From Przewalskia tangutica (lineage: Eukaryota > Streptophyta > Magnoliopsida > Solanales > Solanaceae), in NCBI GenBank assembly GCA_029844215.1, contig CM056721.1:8754368-8818367 (forward strand): 64,000 nt of DNA, read 5' to 3'. The notes beneath the pieces are model-generated. The model ran no database searches, had not been told where the DNA came from, and saw nothing but the letters and a program-made list of their open reading frames with translations. Of the stretch, positions 1-11,385 are shown piece by piece. The translations under genes and the position numbers were made by a program. Each line of letters starts with the position of its first letter. Within the stretch, counting starts at the first letter, position 1.

Positions 1-1126
1 TTGAACAACTTGAAGTTCTTTGATGATCTATAAGAAAAGTGAGCAGATCAGAGAGAACTCATAGAACTGCAAATTACTAAGAAATTGAAAGGTAAAAAAT
101 CAATATCTAAACAGGTGTATCTGGAATGCACAACCACATTAAAGATTTGAACATTATAAACTAAGCTGATGCAAATGACAGATCTTAGCAAGTTCTTACA
201 TGACTAAATATGCTACATGTCAACGAATTCACATACCCATTATCCTGATCAGTGCTCGGTATCCTCTCTGTTCTATCCAATAAGTATCTATTATTGTATA
301 AAGTCTATATACACCAACTCTGTATGTCTGTACAAAAGTTGACAAAACCTCTCAAAATCTAAGAATCATTCACACAAGTGGTTTTTTCTGTTTACACCAA
401 ATATACAATGTATACAAAAGTGAACTCCTAACGCGCACAACCATGGACTCTCGACATCTTGGAAATTTCTCATGTTTCTTTTTCTCCATGTAAACCAAAA
501 AAAAAAGGATATAAGAACATAATAAACTCTTTTCTTGAAGGTAAAGTAAAGCTTGGTTCAGGTACAGAGAAGTACAATTACTACTAGGCCTCAATCAACA
601 ACAACAACATACAAATCACACAACTGGTGGAGGGTAGAGTGTAAGCAGACCTTACCCTATCTTGGGAGGTAGAGAGGCTGTTTCCTATAGACCCTCTGAA
701 AAAATAAGGCATCATAATCCATCAACAAGGCAAACAGGGAGTCTTGAAAAGCGGTAAAATTGTAAGACTAAGTGGGACTCTTTAAAGCTAAAAAAAGAAC
801 AAGTCCAAGAAACCATTCACCATAAACAGTATAACCTTGTACAAATCAAAGTCAAAGAAAGCTCTTCCTTTTCAAGAAATGACACCCACAGTGAATTCAT
901 TCACATATTAACAACAAGTCCTCAAACTGATCCAAAATTAAACATACCCACAAAAAAGAATGAACCCAAACTACAAAACCCATAAATCTAAACCTATACT
1001 CCCAAAATCAACAGATTCATTCTTGAAATTTTATACAGCTCAATTGCAATCACAATTCTTGAAAAAAAAAGCTTACTGTGAGCGAGAGAGAGATGTTGAA
1101 GGGAAAGAAACGTTGATGGAAGCCAT
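1..1126 (-). CDS. putative 5' exons of a plastid-targeted protein gene (partial, off left edge)
   Basis: On the minus strand an ATG at 1126 opens a 50-nt exon (1126-1077) encoding MASINVSFPSTSLSRS, a serine-rich, acid-free stretch typical of the start of a chloroplast transit peptide. It ends at a good donor (CACA|GTAAGC). At the window edge a pyrimidine-rich acceptor (TTTCTTATAG) precedes 27 nt (27-1) that continue the frame as Q-SSKNFKLF. A TATA-like CATATAAG lies near 1171-1178. The intron would be about 1.05 kb and contains an RTE tail. This is inferred from splice logic and composition only; I do not recognise the protein and the rest lies outside the window. It could be chance. Confidence 0.35.
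595..705 (-). repeat. RTE-type LINE 3' end fragment
   Basis: Begins with (CAA)n, the complement of a (TTG)n tail, followed by the conserved block with AGAGTGTAAGCAGACCTTAC and GGTAGAGAGGCTGTTTCC. The same block terminates the longer RTE copy at 12.2-13.7 kb and recurs near 24.8, 28.0, 42.4 and 59.9 kb. It is a 5'-truncated insertion inside the putative first intron. Confidence 0.65.
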
Positions 1127-2111
1127 TAATGTAACAAAAAAAAAACTTGTAGTAGCAGATTAATGGAAGGGGGTTGCTGTCTTATATGGAAGAGAAAGGA
1201 GTAGTAAAGATTTGAGAAAGGTCTAGGAAATAAGTAGGTAAGTTGGCGTAAATAAATGCTACACCGTACCTTAATATATGCATTGTAGTAGGTGTGGTTC
1301 CTGCACAACAATCCTGGATCACTATAATGTGTTAAATATTAAAATTCACAATGATTAAATGATTTTGTGTATCAACAGTTTGAAGTTTGAACTCGAAATA
1401 ATATAATTAATATACATGTGGGGAGGAAAAAATATGAGGATTTTTTAGAAGTCCATAATGTAAGTTATGAGGATTGTGTAACTCAACTCGTAAATAATAC
1501 GTTAGGATATAAAAAGGTATCTCTTTAATGTTTAGTATTATTTTCTCTACTATTGGGAATTTTCTATACAAAATCTTGTGCAATCAAATCCAAGAATAAA
1601 AAAATAGAGTTATGGCAGAAGGTATGGTCCAATCATGCATTAATTGCATAAAACTATTTGTGGCTCTTATCCGATTCATGTACCAAACACTGGGTGTGGC
1701 TACTATGTTATCATGGGCCAACTCAAGATGCTATCCCTAAATCCCATATATTTACTTTTGACTAGGCCCGTCAAACAGCGGATCGGATTGGATATGGTCG
1801 ACTTATAAATGAATTAAATAAAAACGAATCAATTAATCGATTTGCTTATATTTAATAGATTAACCCGACATATAATATGTATATTCATATTTATCTATAT
1901 TATCTAAAATTATTTTAAAAATGTTGATTTCATGTAGTTAATAACTTAATATAAAAAAAATACTTTTTTGTTCATAAATTCAATCCTTCGTACATAGTTG
2001 CACCTCAACATTTGTGGGAAAATAGAACTTCGAAGTTTTCCAATGACACGACTTCCAAAAAATAAAAAATGTAAGAATACGCACCCAAGCCCCACCATAT
2101 TGCACCTACCC
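1127..2111. other. AT-rich intergenic stretch
   Basis: No convincing coding sequence. It holds the possible promoter of the minus-strand exon at 1126 (TATA-like motifs near 1171 and 1271). Around 1745-1880 there is a segment rich in GGATCGGATTGG-like sequence that resembles the edge of an old DNA transposon whose partner end was not found. Confidence 0.4.
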
Positions 2112-2119
2112 TTCACCAC

Positions 2120-2804
2120 TAGGAATGTCAGTGGGACGGGTAAATGCGGGTATCGTCCCGCACCTGCTCCAATTGGGGCGGGCATGGGGATGGTTTGGTG
2201 GGTGGTGGGGCGGGTATGGGTATCAAAAGTGCTACCCGCCATGGGTAGTGGGGCGGAGGTGGATTTCATATAAGACCCGCCCCGCTACCCGCACCGTACC
2301 CACATCGACCGTACCCGCCCCGCCCATATCTGTATCATCTATTAGTTTAATTAGGTTATTTACGAATTTATTTGGCTCTTTCTTGATTTAAAATGTGACT
2401 TGAGCTAACCCGCACCGTAATGCACCACGTTTCTTTTTCTTATTCTTTTTGTTCTCCTTTTTTTGTTAAATATTTTCATCTTTACTGTTTTTAAATATTC
2501 ATAATATTTTGGCAAGGTTTTAGACTTGATATTCGATACACCATAGTGGAAAGGTTCCTTTTTTTTTCCTTTTTCTTATATAACTTTCATTTTGGTGACT
2601 AAAACAATTGCTAGACATTATTTGAGCATTTTATTAATGGGTACCCGCAGAGTAAGTGGGTATCCGCGTGAAGTAAGTGGGGCGGGGGCGGGTGGGAGAA
2701 TTACTACAGTGATGGGTGGTGGGGAGGGTGGATGTGTTTTAGGTGGTGGGTACGGGTATGGAATACCCTTCCCCCGCCCCCGCCCCGCCCTATTGACATC
2801 CATA
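2120..2804. mobile_element. hAT-type non-autonomous DNA transposon with 8-bp TSD
   Basis: The ends are imperfect inverted repeats: left TAGGAATGTCAGTGGGACGG, right the complement of TATGGATGTCAATAGGGCGG. They are flanked by the exact 8-bp direct repeat ttcaccac at 2112-2119 and 2805-2812, the TSD length of the hAT superfamily. The subterminal arms are GC-rich (GGGGCGGG-type blocks, complementary at the other end), so the strand can fold into a hairpin. No transposase is present. The ATG-initiated frames across it are low-complexity products of the GC-rich arms. Confidence 0.85.
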
Positions 2805-2953
2805 TTCACCACCCACCCCACCCACTTTCCAATAAAATTCCACCCCCACACAATCACTATCCTCGAATGCACTTCGTCTTCACTCATCCCTATCACACCA
2901 CCACCCATTCCAACCTCGCCCCACCCCTCTCACCCCCCATCACCCAAATTTTC

Positions 2954-5900
2954 TCACACGACCGACTGCCCGTGGCAGTGATTACCCTGCACCCTAGTGA
3001 TACAACATCAGAGAAAATCAGCGGAAATAAAAACTTAAACATGAAACAAGACATAAAGTATGAAACAGGCTAACCAAAACGGTCACCTTCCTGAATATAT
3101 ACACATATATATCAACCTGAACAGTTAAATCCTTTTACAAGCCCCCGCCACAACAAGATTCTGCACTCTAAGAATGTAACCATAACTATGACGGACAGGG
3201 CTCGCCATACCACGAATGTACAGTACCTCTGACAGTGACTATACCAAAAGATAAGCCTCGAGAAACGGAGCTTCCTAATCTGAATCGTGATCCATGGCGA
3301 GGATCAACGATCGGTGTACCTCTACTGCGGCGTGACGCGGCCCGGGCGAGGTCGATCTACAGTACCAAGTATGTAAATCGAAAATACGTAAATGAAATCA
3401 TAGTAGTCTATATAAAGCGAGACATGTATGATAACCAAACTACGATCCATAATAAATAGCGATATGTAAGTCGTGACTCACGCCTCAAAGTCATCACTCA
3501 AATGTAACTATGGGTCTCACGCCTCAACATCAATCATGCGTGGAATACCTTCCCATCACGGCGATGCATGATATAATAACACCGCGAGTACACATGAACA
3601 CCAAGTCCTACTCGAAAGCCATAAAATGCGGCGGTCTGAAGGCTAACTACCGGATACCAAAGCGCGTCATCAATGGCCGGCAAGTGCGAAGCCAACTACG
3701 GATACCAAAGCCGTACTAACAATACTATACAATCAAACCACGGGCGTCGGGCAAGTACGAAGCCAACTACGGATACTGGCGTGTCACGTGGTCGACCGGC
3801 AAGTACGAGCTAACTACCGATACTGGTCAGATCACGAGACTCGCCACGGTCGAGCACGGCAAGTACGAAAGCCAACTACCGATACTGCGTCGTGTCACGT
3901 GTTGACCGGCAAGGCACGAGGGCTAACTACCGGATACTGGCGTCAGATCACGAGACTTCGCCACTAAACCGAGCGGGCAAGTCACGAAGGCTAACTACTG
4001 TACTAAGGCCGAATCACCACGACGGGCAAGCGAAAGCCAACCACCGATACCAAGGCCGAATCGGTAAAACCTCGTGAGAGCTAGTCCATGGAATAACACT
4101 ATCAGCGAGGCGCGCAGTGGAATCCTCCACATCGCTGCAGTGCGCCCAAGTAAGATCATAACAAATCAGCCGCCCATCGAGAGACGCGGTGGTATAGAAA
4201 TACAATACTAGCACGACAAGGCTATCACACGCAAACATAGGCAAGTTACACACAACTCAAGGTACTTTCATTTTATGCCAAAGTCCAGGTTTTAACCCCA
4301 AAGTACTACGTGACGTTAAATTCTTTTAAAAGATCCATTTCTTTTACAAAGGTCACCCGATGCCCGTATTATAAAAATAGAGTGACTAACATTTTTAAGT
4401 AAACCAACACAACTTCCATACTTTCCTTTTTAAACCAAAACACTTCTCCTTTTAAAATCAAGTTACAACATTCTTTTCCAAAGTTCAAATTTGCCTAATT
4501 TTAAATATTCACGTCTCTTATTTTCGAAAGATTTCATAGCTCATAGTCTTAATCATTTAATAACGTAATTCTCTTTTAAAACAATTTGAGCAACATATGC
4601 CTTATATGTGAGTAGGTTATTCTTGTTCATAATCAATCTTATTAAAGCGACGTGATCTAGGAAATGTAATATCATTTTGTCTCATCTTAGCTTCTATGCA
4701 GATGGAGGTTTCTACTGGTTTTAATAATACTTTATTAGTCAATACATTTCCCTTTATTAGCGCTGCTGTGGTTTGTTCGATACTTATTCTCATTTCCGAA
4801 ATCCATACAAGGCTTTCATAAAACAATTAAGTAAACTGTTCCTTTTATCACTCTTAAGTCGTTATACCTAACTTCCCATAAAGCTAGTATAACTCTTAAG
4901 CTTTTAAAACCAAGTATTACTCTTCTTTCAAAAACGATTCTTAATTCTTTTGAAATACTTCAAGATTCTTTATTATTCAAAACTCCAGTCAAAAGACATC
5001 GAAGTAAAACCATGTTCAGTTAACACACGTACGTCTACCGTACTATACATATTCTTTTAAAATATCATGCTCAAGAGGATAGAAAGAATCACATACTTTG
5101 CGACGATTATCGACTATTAGCAAAATGCTCCACGGCTATAACCCGGCTAGCCTTGTCCACCATTCAAGTAGAACATGCTACTCGCAGAACTTTCAACCTA
5201 TAAAGGCCATATACGTCTATCAACGTCTAGACTACTCTGTAGAATATTCTAAGCGATGAGTTCTCTATTTTACGGAAAATCGGCAAAGACTTCCTCAAGT
5301 TAAACTTCACAAGTCTCATCAGTAAATACACTGATCCATGTAAGTACAGTTCAATCTTCTTCTTTAATATTCTTCTGATGTGATTTCAGTTCAATTCTTT
5401 TCTGTAATACCCTTCTATGTATCTCATACATTTCTATACTACTACAGTATGTAATTTCCAATTACAATAAGGACAAGAGTATTTACCTCGATAAGCCCAA
5501 AATTATCCAAGTTTAAATGTCGATCCTGAACAACGTTTAGCTCCTACTCTGGGTGCTCCAACCCGCTCCAAACAACCCTTAGAAGTTCTACGCAACTTCT
5601 TCTTAATACTTCAACCAACTATGAAGATTTTCCTTAGGGTTTCGTTTTTGTGACTGAAGGGAAGTATAATAGTATTTCTGGGCTTTTAGTATAGGTGTAA
5701 CCTTGGAATACTACAAGGTATTTGGGCCAAGGTATTTTGGAATAAGAATAATACTGGAGAGTATTTTCTACCAAGGGGTGTTTTTACGAGAACAACTCTC
5801 AAGAGGAGTGGTACTTCTACCAAAGGCCTCACAGCGGGAGGGTTTCGGCGAAGGCCTTCTCGAGGGAGGGGTGCTCTCTGGACGAGACCAGGCTTTAGGA

Positions 5901-6366
5901 GGATTTTCAAGACTTAGAAATGTGTGGAGTGGATGAAGAAGTCTTCAATTAAGGGGGGTATTTATAGGGAAACCAATGGACAAGATCAAGACAAGTGGGG
6001 GCAAGTGGAGGGTGAGGATTTGCCCAAGTGCCTCCTAGCCCTATACTCCACAAATCACTCCAAACATTGACCCTTGTTTTAGGCCCCAAAATGCCAAGAA
6101 AACGCCCACTTTCGGCCACTGGCCGTCGGCAGGGGTGACAAGTGTCGCCCTCTCGTTGGTCCAAAATATTCCATCTCTCGGAAAATTCCGCAAAAATTAT
6201 AAATGACATAGCCGTAATTTTCCCTTCGCAAAGTTCGGAAAACGTTTCGTCGAAAAACAATTCGTTTCGTGGGTTGTGCACAAATTTTTGTCCTATGCCT
6301 AACTTAAGGCTTAAACTTTCGTACGTACGTCCTCACGTACATACTCTGAAAATACGGGGTATAACA
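2954..6366 (-). mobile_element. solo LTR of a Ty3/gypsy-type element (3.4 kb)
   Basis: Read on the minus strand it starts TGTTATACCCCGTATTTTC, a classic start of plant gypsy LTRs, and runs about 3.4 kb without gag-pol coding. It is bounded by ttttc at 2949-2953 and 6367-6371, a 5-bp TSD. Removing it joins a C-rich/T-rich repeat that matches the uninterrupted version at 36.83-37.3 kb, which supports both junctions. The far end reads GTGTGA rather than the usual CA, so that terminus may be mutated. There is no internal domain or second LTR, hence a solo LTR from unequal recombination. Clade assignment beyond gypsy is inference. Confidence 0.7.
3620..4075. repeat. degenerate tandem repeat inside the solo LTR
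   Basis: About eight imperfect copies of a core close to GGCAAGTACGAAGCCAACTAC followed by CGGATAC recur every 40-70 bases. Spacers alternate between a GTGTCACGTG-type and a CAGATCACGAGAC-type sequence, suggesting a two-unit higher-order repeat. GC content is clearly higher than in the surrounding LTR. Confidence 0.7.
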
Positions 6367-6371
6367 TTTTC

Positions 6372-6890
6372 TACTTCATATATTTATTTTATTTTTATAT
6401 TAAATAGAATTTTTTTCTTACTCTCCCCTCCTCAAACCACAATCCACCACCCATCCCACATCAAATTTAACCACGCAATTCTTTATAATTTTTTATAATA
6501 ATAAAATATATGAATTAAAAATTTCAGGAGGGGTAGGGATGCAGGGGGTAGATGGAAGGTGTAGAAAATTAAAATATTTTTTTTGAAGAATTTTTTTTTT
6601 GGAGGGATGGTGGGGCCGGGGTGGGGGGAGGGAGGTGTAAAAATCAAATTTTTTTTTTTGGAGGGTGATGGAGTGGGAGTGGGGTGAGTGGTGTAGAGAA
6701 CCAAAAAAAATATTACAAACTTTTAAAAAAAAATGGAGGGGGTTGGGTTGTGGTGAGGGTGTGGTTGGGGTTTTGGTTGGATGGTTGGTGCAATGCCACT
6801 TGTGGTACTTGTTTTTCTAATGTTACTAAGGAAGTCATAAACTTGTTTTGTGAATTTTATTCATTTTATCTATTTAATTATTTATATTTT
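6372..6890. repeat. C-rich to G/T-rich imperfect repeat block
   Basis: Follows the solo LTR. Units pair T/A runs with G-rich runs (GGGGTAGGG, GGGTGGGG) at about 6480-6760. The units resemble the tandem block at 36.83-37.33 kb, sharing tatatgaa-t-aaaatttc-agg and ggggtaggg elements. Frames across this stretch are composition artefacts. Confidence 0.55.
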
Positions 6891-7068
6891 AAGTGAATAA
6901 TATGAATTGATCCATATTAAACTCATTTAAAATGAGTTGGATCGGACCAATATCTATTTTTACCCATTTTAAAGTCAAAATTGTTACGTTTTCTCTTGGC
7001 TTTCATTTCGCTACATTCCCTTTTACTTTTTTATTTTAGAACTTTCTTTAATCCTATTCGCAAAGTGT

Positions 7069-7408
7069 TACTTCATCTGTCTATTATCATTTATCCAGTG
7101 TATTAAAAATAAATATTATTTTACTTATCCATTATACTAAAAATAAATATATATTTTTATTTGTTTAATTTTGAAAACCAATCATTTGTAATTTCATACT
7201 TATTTTACTGTTATTATTAATTATTGAGTTGAAAAATTCAAATAATTGTTAGTGATTGAACAATTTTAAAGTATGTTTGATGAGTTTCAATTATTTAGAT
7301 GACTTATTATTATTAGGAGTGATGTAGTAAAATTGTCATTTTACTTATTGCTCATTAAGGAGTGTGTCAAGTCAAACATGGACAAGTAAAAATGGACGAG
7401 GGAGTACA
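7069..7408. mobile_element. Stowaway-like MITE
   Basis: The right end carries ggacaagtaaaaatggacga followed by gggagta, the standard terminus of plant Stowaway elements. The left end (ttacttcatctgtctattat) is its imperfect inverted counterpart. TA dinucleotides sit at both ends. About 340 bp, AT-rich, no coding capacity. The left arm is diverged, so exact edges are approximate. Confidence 0.55.
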
Positions 7409-7999
7409 AGATTTCTAATTCTCACTAATATTTGAAGGACGAGAGTCAATTTGTCCAAAAAAATTTATTCTCACTGTTTTAATTTATGTGGCTTGATTTG
7501 GAGTACCAGAGTTTAACTAACTAATGTTTAATATGAATGCGGATATTAAATTTTTATATTTAAAAATTATATAAAAAAATACTAACTAATATTCAATATA
7601 AATTCGGATATAAGGTTCTTATATTTTAAAATAAATTTACATATTTAAAAACTACTTAAAAAATACTCACAATGATAATTCAAAATCAAATAGTAAAATA
7701 GTAACCAAGACATATATATAAACTGAAACAAATTGTGTATTTGGTTTTGATAGCAATTCTTCGATTATGTAAAGAGACAGGGGAGTGTAACAAAGTCGTT
7801 GTCACCATTTCTTAAAGGCAAGTGGAAGATCATCTTTACAACAGAAGAGTAAAAAGTTGACCAACTAATACTGCAGGGCAAGTGTATATATCTCTACCAA
7901 GTTGAACTACTATACCTTCAATCTCAAAATTGGTGGAGCTCAGCCAGCCAACACATCAGGATGTAACAAAAGGTTTAAAAGTAAATTGACGTCATACAT
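7409..7999. other. AT-rich intergenic stretch
   Basis: No gene seen. It contains a second partial Stowaway-like end (ttttaatttatgtggcttg near 7478) and a short duplicated motif (actaactaat, aatatgaat/aatataaat with cggatat) at about 7515-7610. Confidence 0.4.
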
Positions 8000-8198
8000 C
8001 CTAAGATGTTATTAATTTTCCTTAGAAAGTCTTTCATAAAGTATATATAAAGTACAATGTTCATCCCTTATACAATAAAAATTCTAAACATATACAAAAG
8101 AGAAATCTTAGTCTTACCATAATTATATTTACACAATATATGAAAATATTTTAATTATGGGTAGAGATATAATTATTTCTATAATATACATGTTTACA
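8000..8198 (-). repeat. 3' LTR of the RT-less copia element
   Basis: About 199 bp, homologous to 11000-11205. On the minus strand it begins TGTAAACATG, immediately after a purine-rich tract (GACTGAGGAG) that is the likely polypurine tract. Confidence 0.8.
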
Positions 8199-8203
8199 CA
8201 CTC

Positions 8204-8463
8204 CTCAGTCAGAGCGGGAGGAGGTCGGACGCTGAGACTGGATCTGAAGTCAAGAAATAACTGTCTGGAAAGTCCTTTGGTAAATATAACTGCATATTGA
8301 TAGGATGATGAAACATGTAACACTCTGACATGGCCTAGTGCAATTTTCTCACGAATAAAGTGTAGGTCTATCTCAATGTGTTTGGTTCGCTGATGTTGAA
8401 CCGGATTATGAGACAAATAGATGACAGAGATGTTATCACAGTACACAATAGATGTCTGACGCA
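8204..8463 (-). pseudogene. copia RNase H C-terminal remnant
   Basis: Encodes the end of a copia RNase H: IVYCDNISVIYLSHNPV, then RTKHIEIDLHFIREK, followed by the short linker to the 3' LTR. The catalytic CDN aspartate is present. The upstream RNase H half and the whole reverse transcriptase are missing, so only this C-terminal piece survives. Confidence 0.8.
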
Positions 8464-8617
8464 AAGGATGATGTGAGATATGACAGGCTCGTCAAGAAAA
8501 GAGTAATCCGGTTTTTGAAACGTTTTAAGATTCGAAAACGGGGATGTGGTCTCGTCGAATGTGACGTGACGAGAGATGTGGATCTGACGAATGGACAAGT
8601 CATAGCATAGATAGCCC

Positions 8618-9814
8618 CTATAGTTCGGCGGGAAGCCTAGGTAGACACAAGAAGTGAACCGGGAGGGCTAGTTTGTGAGGGGCAGTAGAGGCAAGGTTAG
8701 GATAGCATAGACAACCAAATATTCGGATATGATCATAAGATGAGACTCTATGATAGAAATATTCGGTAGGGGTCATATTGTGAAGGGTGCTAGTTGGGAG
8801 AATATTTAGAACGTATTCTGACATTTTAGCATCATAGACCCAGAAAGATGGAGGTATGGAGGCATGAATTAAAAGAGTGTGAATCATATTGTTAATGGTG
8901 CAGATGATTCTTTCTGCTTTACCGTTTTGTGAGGAGGTGTGGGGGCAGGAAAAGCGAAAGACCATGCCATTATTGGTACAAAGCCGGTGAAATATAGAGT
9001 TATTGAATTCACGACCATTATCGCACTGAAACGATTTTATGCCTTTTTCAAACTGCGTTTGAATGAATTTTCGAAACTCAAGAAATTTGGCAAACACTTC
9101 CGATTTAAATTTGAGAGGATACAACCAAACAAAGTGAGAAAAATCATCTAGTAAGATAAGATAGTATTTATGACCGAGAGAACTAACAACAGGTGATATC
9201 CATAAATCGACATGTATAATATCAAAATGTGCAAAAGTAACACTAGTAGATGATTTAAATAGAAGACGAGTATGTTTGCCTAAAGAACAAGAAACACAGT
9301 TTTGGGCAAGCTTCTCATTACAAGTAATGGAATTATTGCCTCTAAGAAAACTAAAAATTGGAGCTCCTGGATGACCAAGTCTATTATGTCATGTTGAAGA
9401 AAAAATGACCGCTAGAGAGACGGGAGAGCTAGATCTGACAGCGGAGGTGGGAGTGAATGAATATAGATCCCCCGTGCTATTGAATCTCGTAAGAGGTATC
9501 CCCGTATGAAGATCCTTCACAGTGAAACCAAAAGGGTCAAAATCAACAGAGACAGAGTTATTACGAGTGAATTTGCAGATAGAGATTAGATTCTTAATCA
9601 TATGTGGGGCATATATGGTATTTTTAAGGGGGAATTGATGAGGAGATGGTGTGTAGGATGTACCAAAACCCTTTACTGGAATATGATGACCACTACCAAC
9701 TGTCACAAATTGAGGATGTTTTAAACCAAACAGTTTGGGAATATTACCTGCAGTCCGGGTGAGGTGAGATGTGACTCCGGAGTCCATGTACCAGTTGTTG
9801 TCATGCTGTTGCAT
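8618..9814 (-). pseudogene. copia protease and integrase remnants
   Basis: 9814-9389 encodes the protease neighbourhood: NNWYMDSGVTSHLT matches the copia active-site region, with D-S-G intact. 9124-8618 encodes the integrase core, including FQCDNGREFNN and the SSQNGKAERIICTINNM segment with its catalytic glutamate. Between them the zinc-binding GAG-pre-integrase region is interrupted. The reading frame ends in a diverged tail at 8620, so no functional polyprotein is possible. Confidence 0.8.
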
Positions 9815-10104
9815 GTTGAGGCCTGAAGCGTCCGACTAACTTTCGGTGGGTGTCATCTTTGGATGAAATCGGCCCAGTCGTGCGTGATGTGGGCTCTGCG
9901 GTACTGGACTTACCGAGGGGCTGGAGCAGGGCCCAACACACCGTGATGGGAGAAGCGGTGGAAGGGTTCTTTGATCGAACGGCGCGGCGCGCCATGTCAG
10001 ATGGATATTACGAGCCGCGGAATCGGTCTGCGGATTTTGGTGTTGCTGTTGTTGATTATGTTGTTCGCGAACCCTGCCACGACCGCGACCCTTGCCACCT
10101 GCCC

Positions 10105-10852
10105 CTACTGCGGTTGAGAGTTTTCTGGCAGCGTTGGATCGTGAGAGCGCGTTTCGACAGCTAACACCTTCTGATTGTGCTCATCCTGCTTAGCACGTCG
10201 AGTTTCTTCGAGCAACAACTGCGAGCGAGCTTTGTTAAAACTGGGAAGCGGATCTGCTTGTTGAATTATGGCGGATAACGTATCATAGTCACCTTTGGGG
10301 AGACCTGCAATCAATTGCAACACCAATTTAGTGTCCGAGACAGACGTGTCAACGTTGGAGAGTTGATCTGCCAAGAGTTTCAACTGTCTGCAGTACTTAG
10401 TCATGTTGGAGAAATTTTCAAGGCGTGTATTGTTAAACTGTTCCTCCAAATACACTACACGAGTGTGCTTGTTATCTTGAAAGATTTCATCCAAGCGGTT
10501 CCATAACTCAAGGGCTGTGGCGCCAGATTTCATGATAGTAAGAAGAAGATCCTGAGAAATACTACCATAAATCCATCGTTTGGCGCTGCAGACGACGCCA
10601 AGTTGACTCATCAACCTCCGGAGGGCGCGGAATAGTGTCATCGATATGATCAAGCACGTTATAAAGACATGCATGATTACGAAACAGTTCAACCCAAGGA
10701 GAATGCTGATTGTTTTCTTGATCAAGAAGAATGAGAATATAGTTCTTGATATTGGTAACAGTTAGAGCGGGATTAAAAGAGGATGATAACATGATGGTGG
10801 GATTGGTGGAGGTTGAAGCATCAGAAGTATTGGAAGAATCCTCAATAGCCAT
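10105..10852 (-). pseudogene. copia gag polyprotein remnant (UBN2 family)
   Basis: Starts at ATG 10852 (MAIEDSSNTSDASTS...). It continues after a frame change at about 10560-10725 with the gag helical region (WNRLDEIFQDNKHTRVVYLE, LADQLSNVDTSVSDTKLVLQ). Coding is in two overlapping frames, so at least one indel has occurred. In an intact element gag forms the virus-like particle for reverse transcription; here it is defective. Confidence 0.75.
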
Positions 10853-10999
10853 TTAGAGAAGAGAGGAAAGGAGAGAAAAACCAAGAATTTTGGGTAGGGA
10901 AGGGGTAGCATCGCTGCGAGAATCCCGAGGGAGGGGGAAGGTTTCGGCGGTTGCTTTGAGAGAAAATTCCAGGGTTTTTGTTTTAGGTTCTTGATACCA

Positions 11000-11205
11000 C
11001 GTAAGATGATATTAATCTCCCTTGGAGAGTCTTTCATTAATATCAAAGTATATATATAGTACAATGTTCATCCCTTATACAATAGAAATCCTAAACTTAT
11101 ACAAAAGAGGAATATTAATCTTACCATAATTATATTTACACAATATATGCAAATATTCTAATTATGGGTAAGAATACAATTATTTCTATAATATAAATAT
11201 TTACA
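11000..11205 (-). repeat. 5' LTR of the RT-less copia element
   Basis: About 206 bp, AT-rich, matching 8000-8198 along its whole length with scattered substitutions and small indels. The outer end reads TGTAAATATT on the minus strand. The inner end abuts the primer-binding site; its CA terminus has changed to CG. Confidence 0.8.
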
Positions 11206-11212
11206 TATATGA

Positions 11213-11385
11213 ACGTTAATTAAGACCTTTCAAATAACATATCCAAAGGTAGTTGGTTAGAGGTAGATTAATATGATGGTCCTGTTGCGTGCTAGCTGTA
11301 ATACCTAATCATATGTAAACATTAATTAAGTCCTTTCACATAACATATCCAAAGGAAGTTTGCGTGCTAGCTGTAATACCTAATC
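11213..11385. repeat. imperfect tandem duplication next to the copia element
   Basis: The segment beginning cgttaattaagacctttca and ending gctagctgtaatacctaatc (about 11215-11311) is followed by a second shorter copy (about 11322-11385) lacking an internal piece of about 40 bases around ggttagaggtagattaatat. Confidence 0.7.

Larger units (their letters stand above)
8000..11205 (-). mobile_element. Ty1/copia retrotransposon lacking reverse transcriptase
   Basis: Minus-strand element with two related LTRs (11000-11205 and 8000-8198), a primer-binding site TGGTATCAAGAACC directly inside the 5' LTR (complement at 10986-10999), and a polypurine run next to the 3' LTR. In order on the minus strand: UBN2-type gag (from ATG 10852), protease/pre-integrase, integrase core, a fragment just past it, then the tail of RNase H. 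The reverse transcriptase domain is absent, because sequence passes directly from the post-integrase region (8598-8470) to RNase H (8463). Frames are broken. The flanks tacat and tatat may be a decayed 5-bp TSD. Confidence 0.88.

Noticed and set aside
2592..3073. Open frames of 96-129 codons on both strands with proline/histidine or glycine-rich translations
   Set aside because: They fall in the GC-rich arm of the hAT element and the C-rich flank. The translations are low complexity and open on both strands, typical of composition artefacts.
5686..5936. Overlapping plus and minus frames of about 75 codons
   Set aside because: They lie inside the solo LTR and have no recognisable protein features or codon bias.
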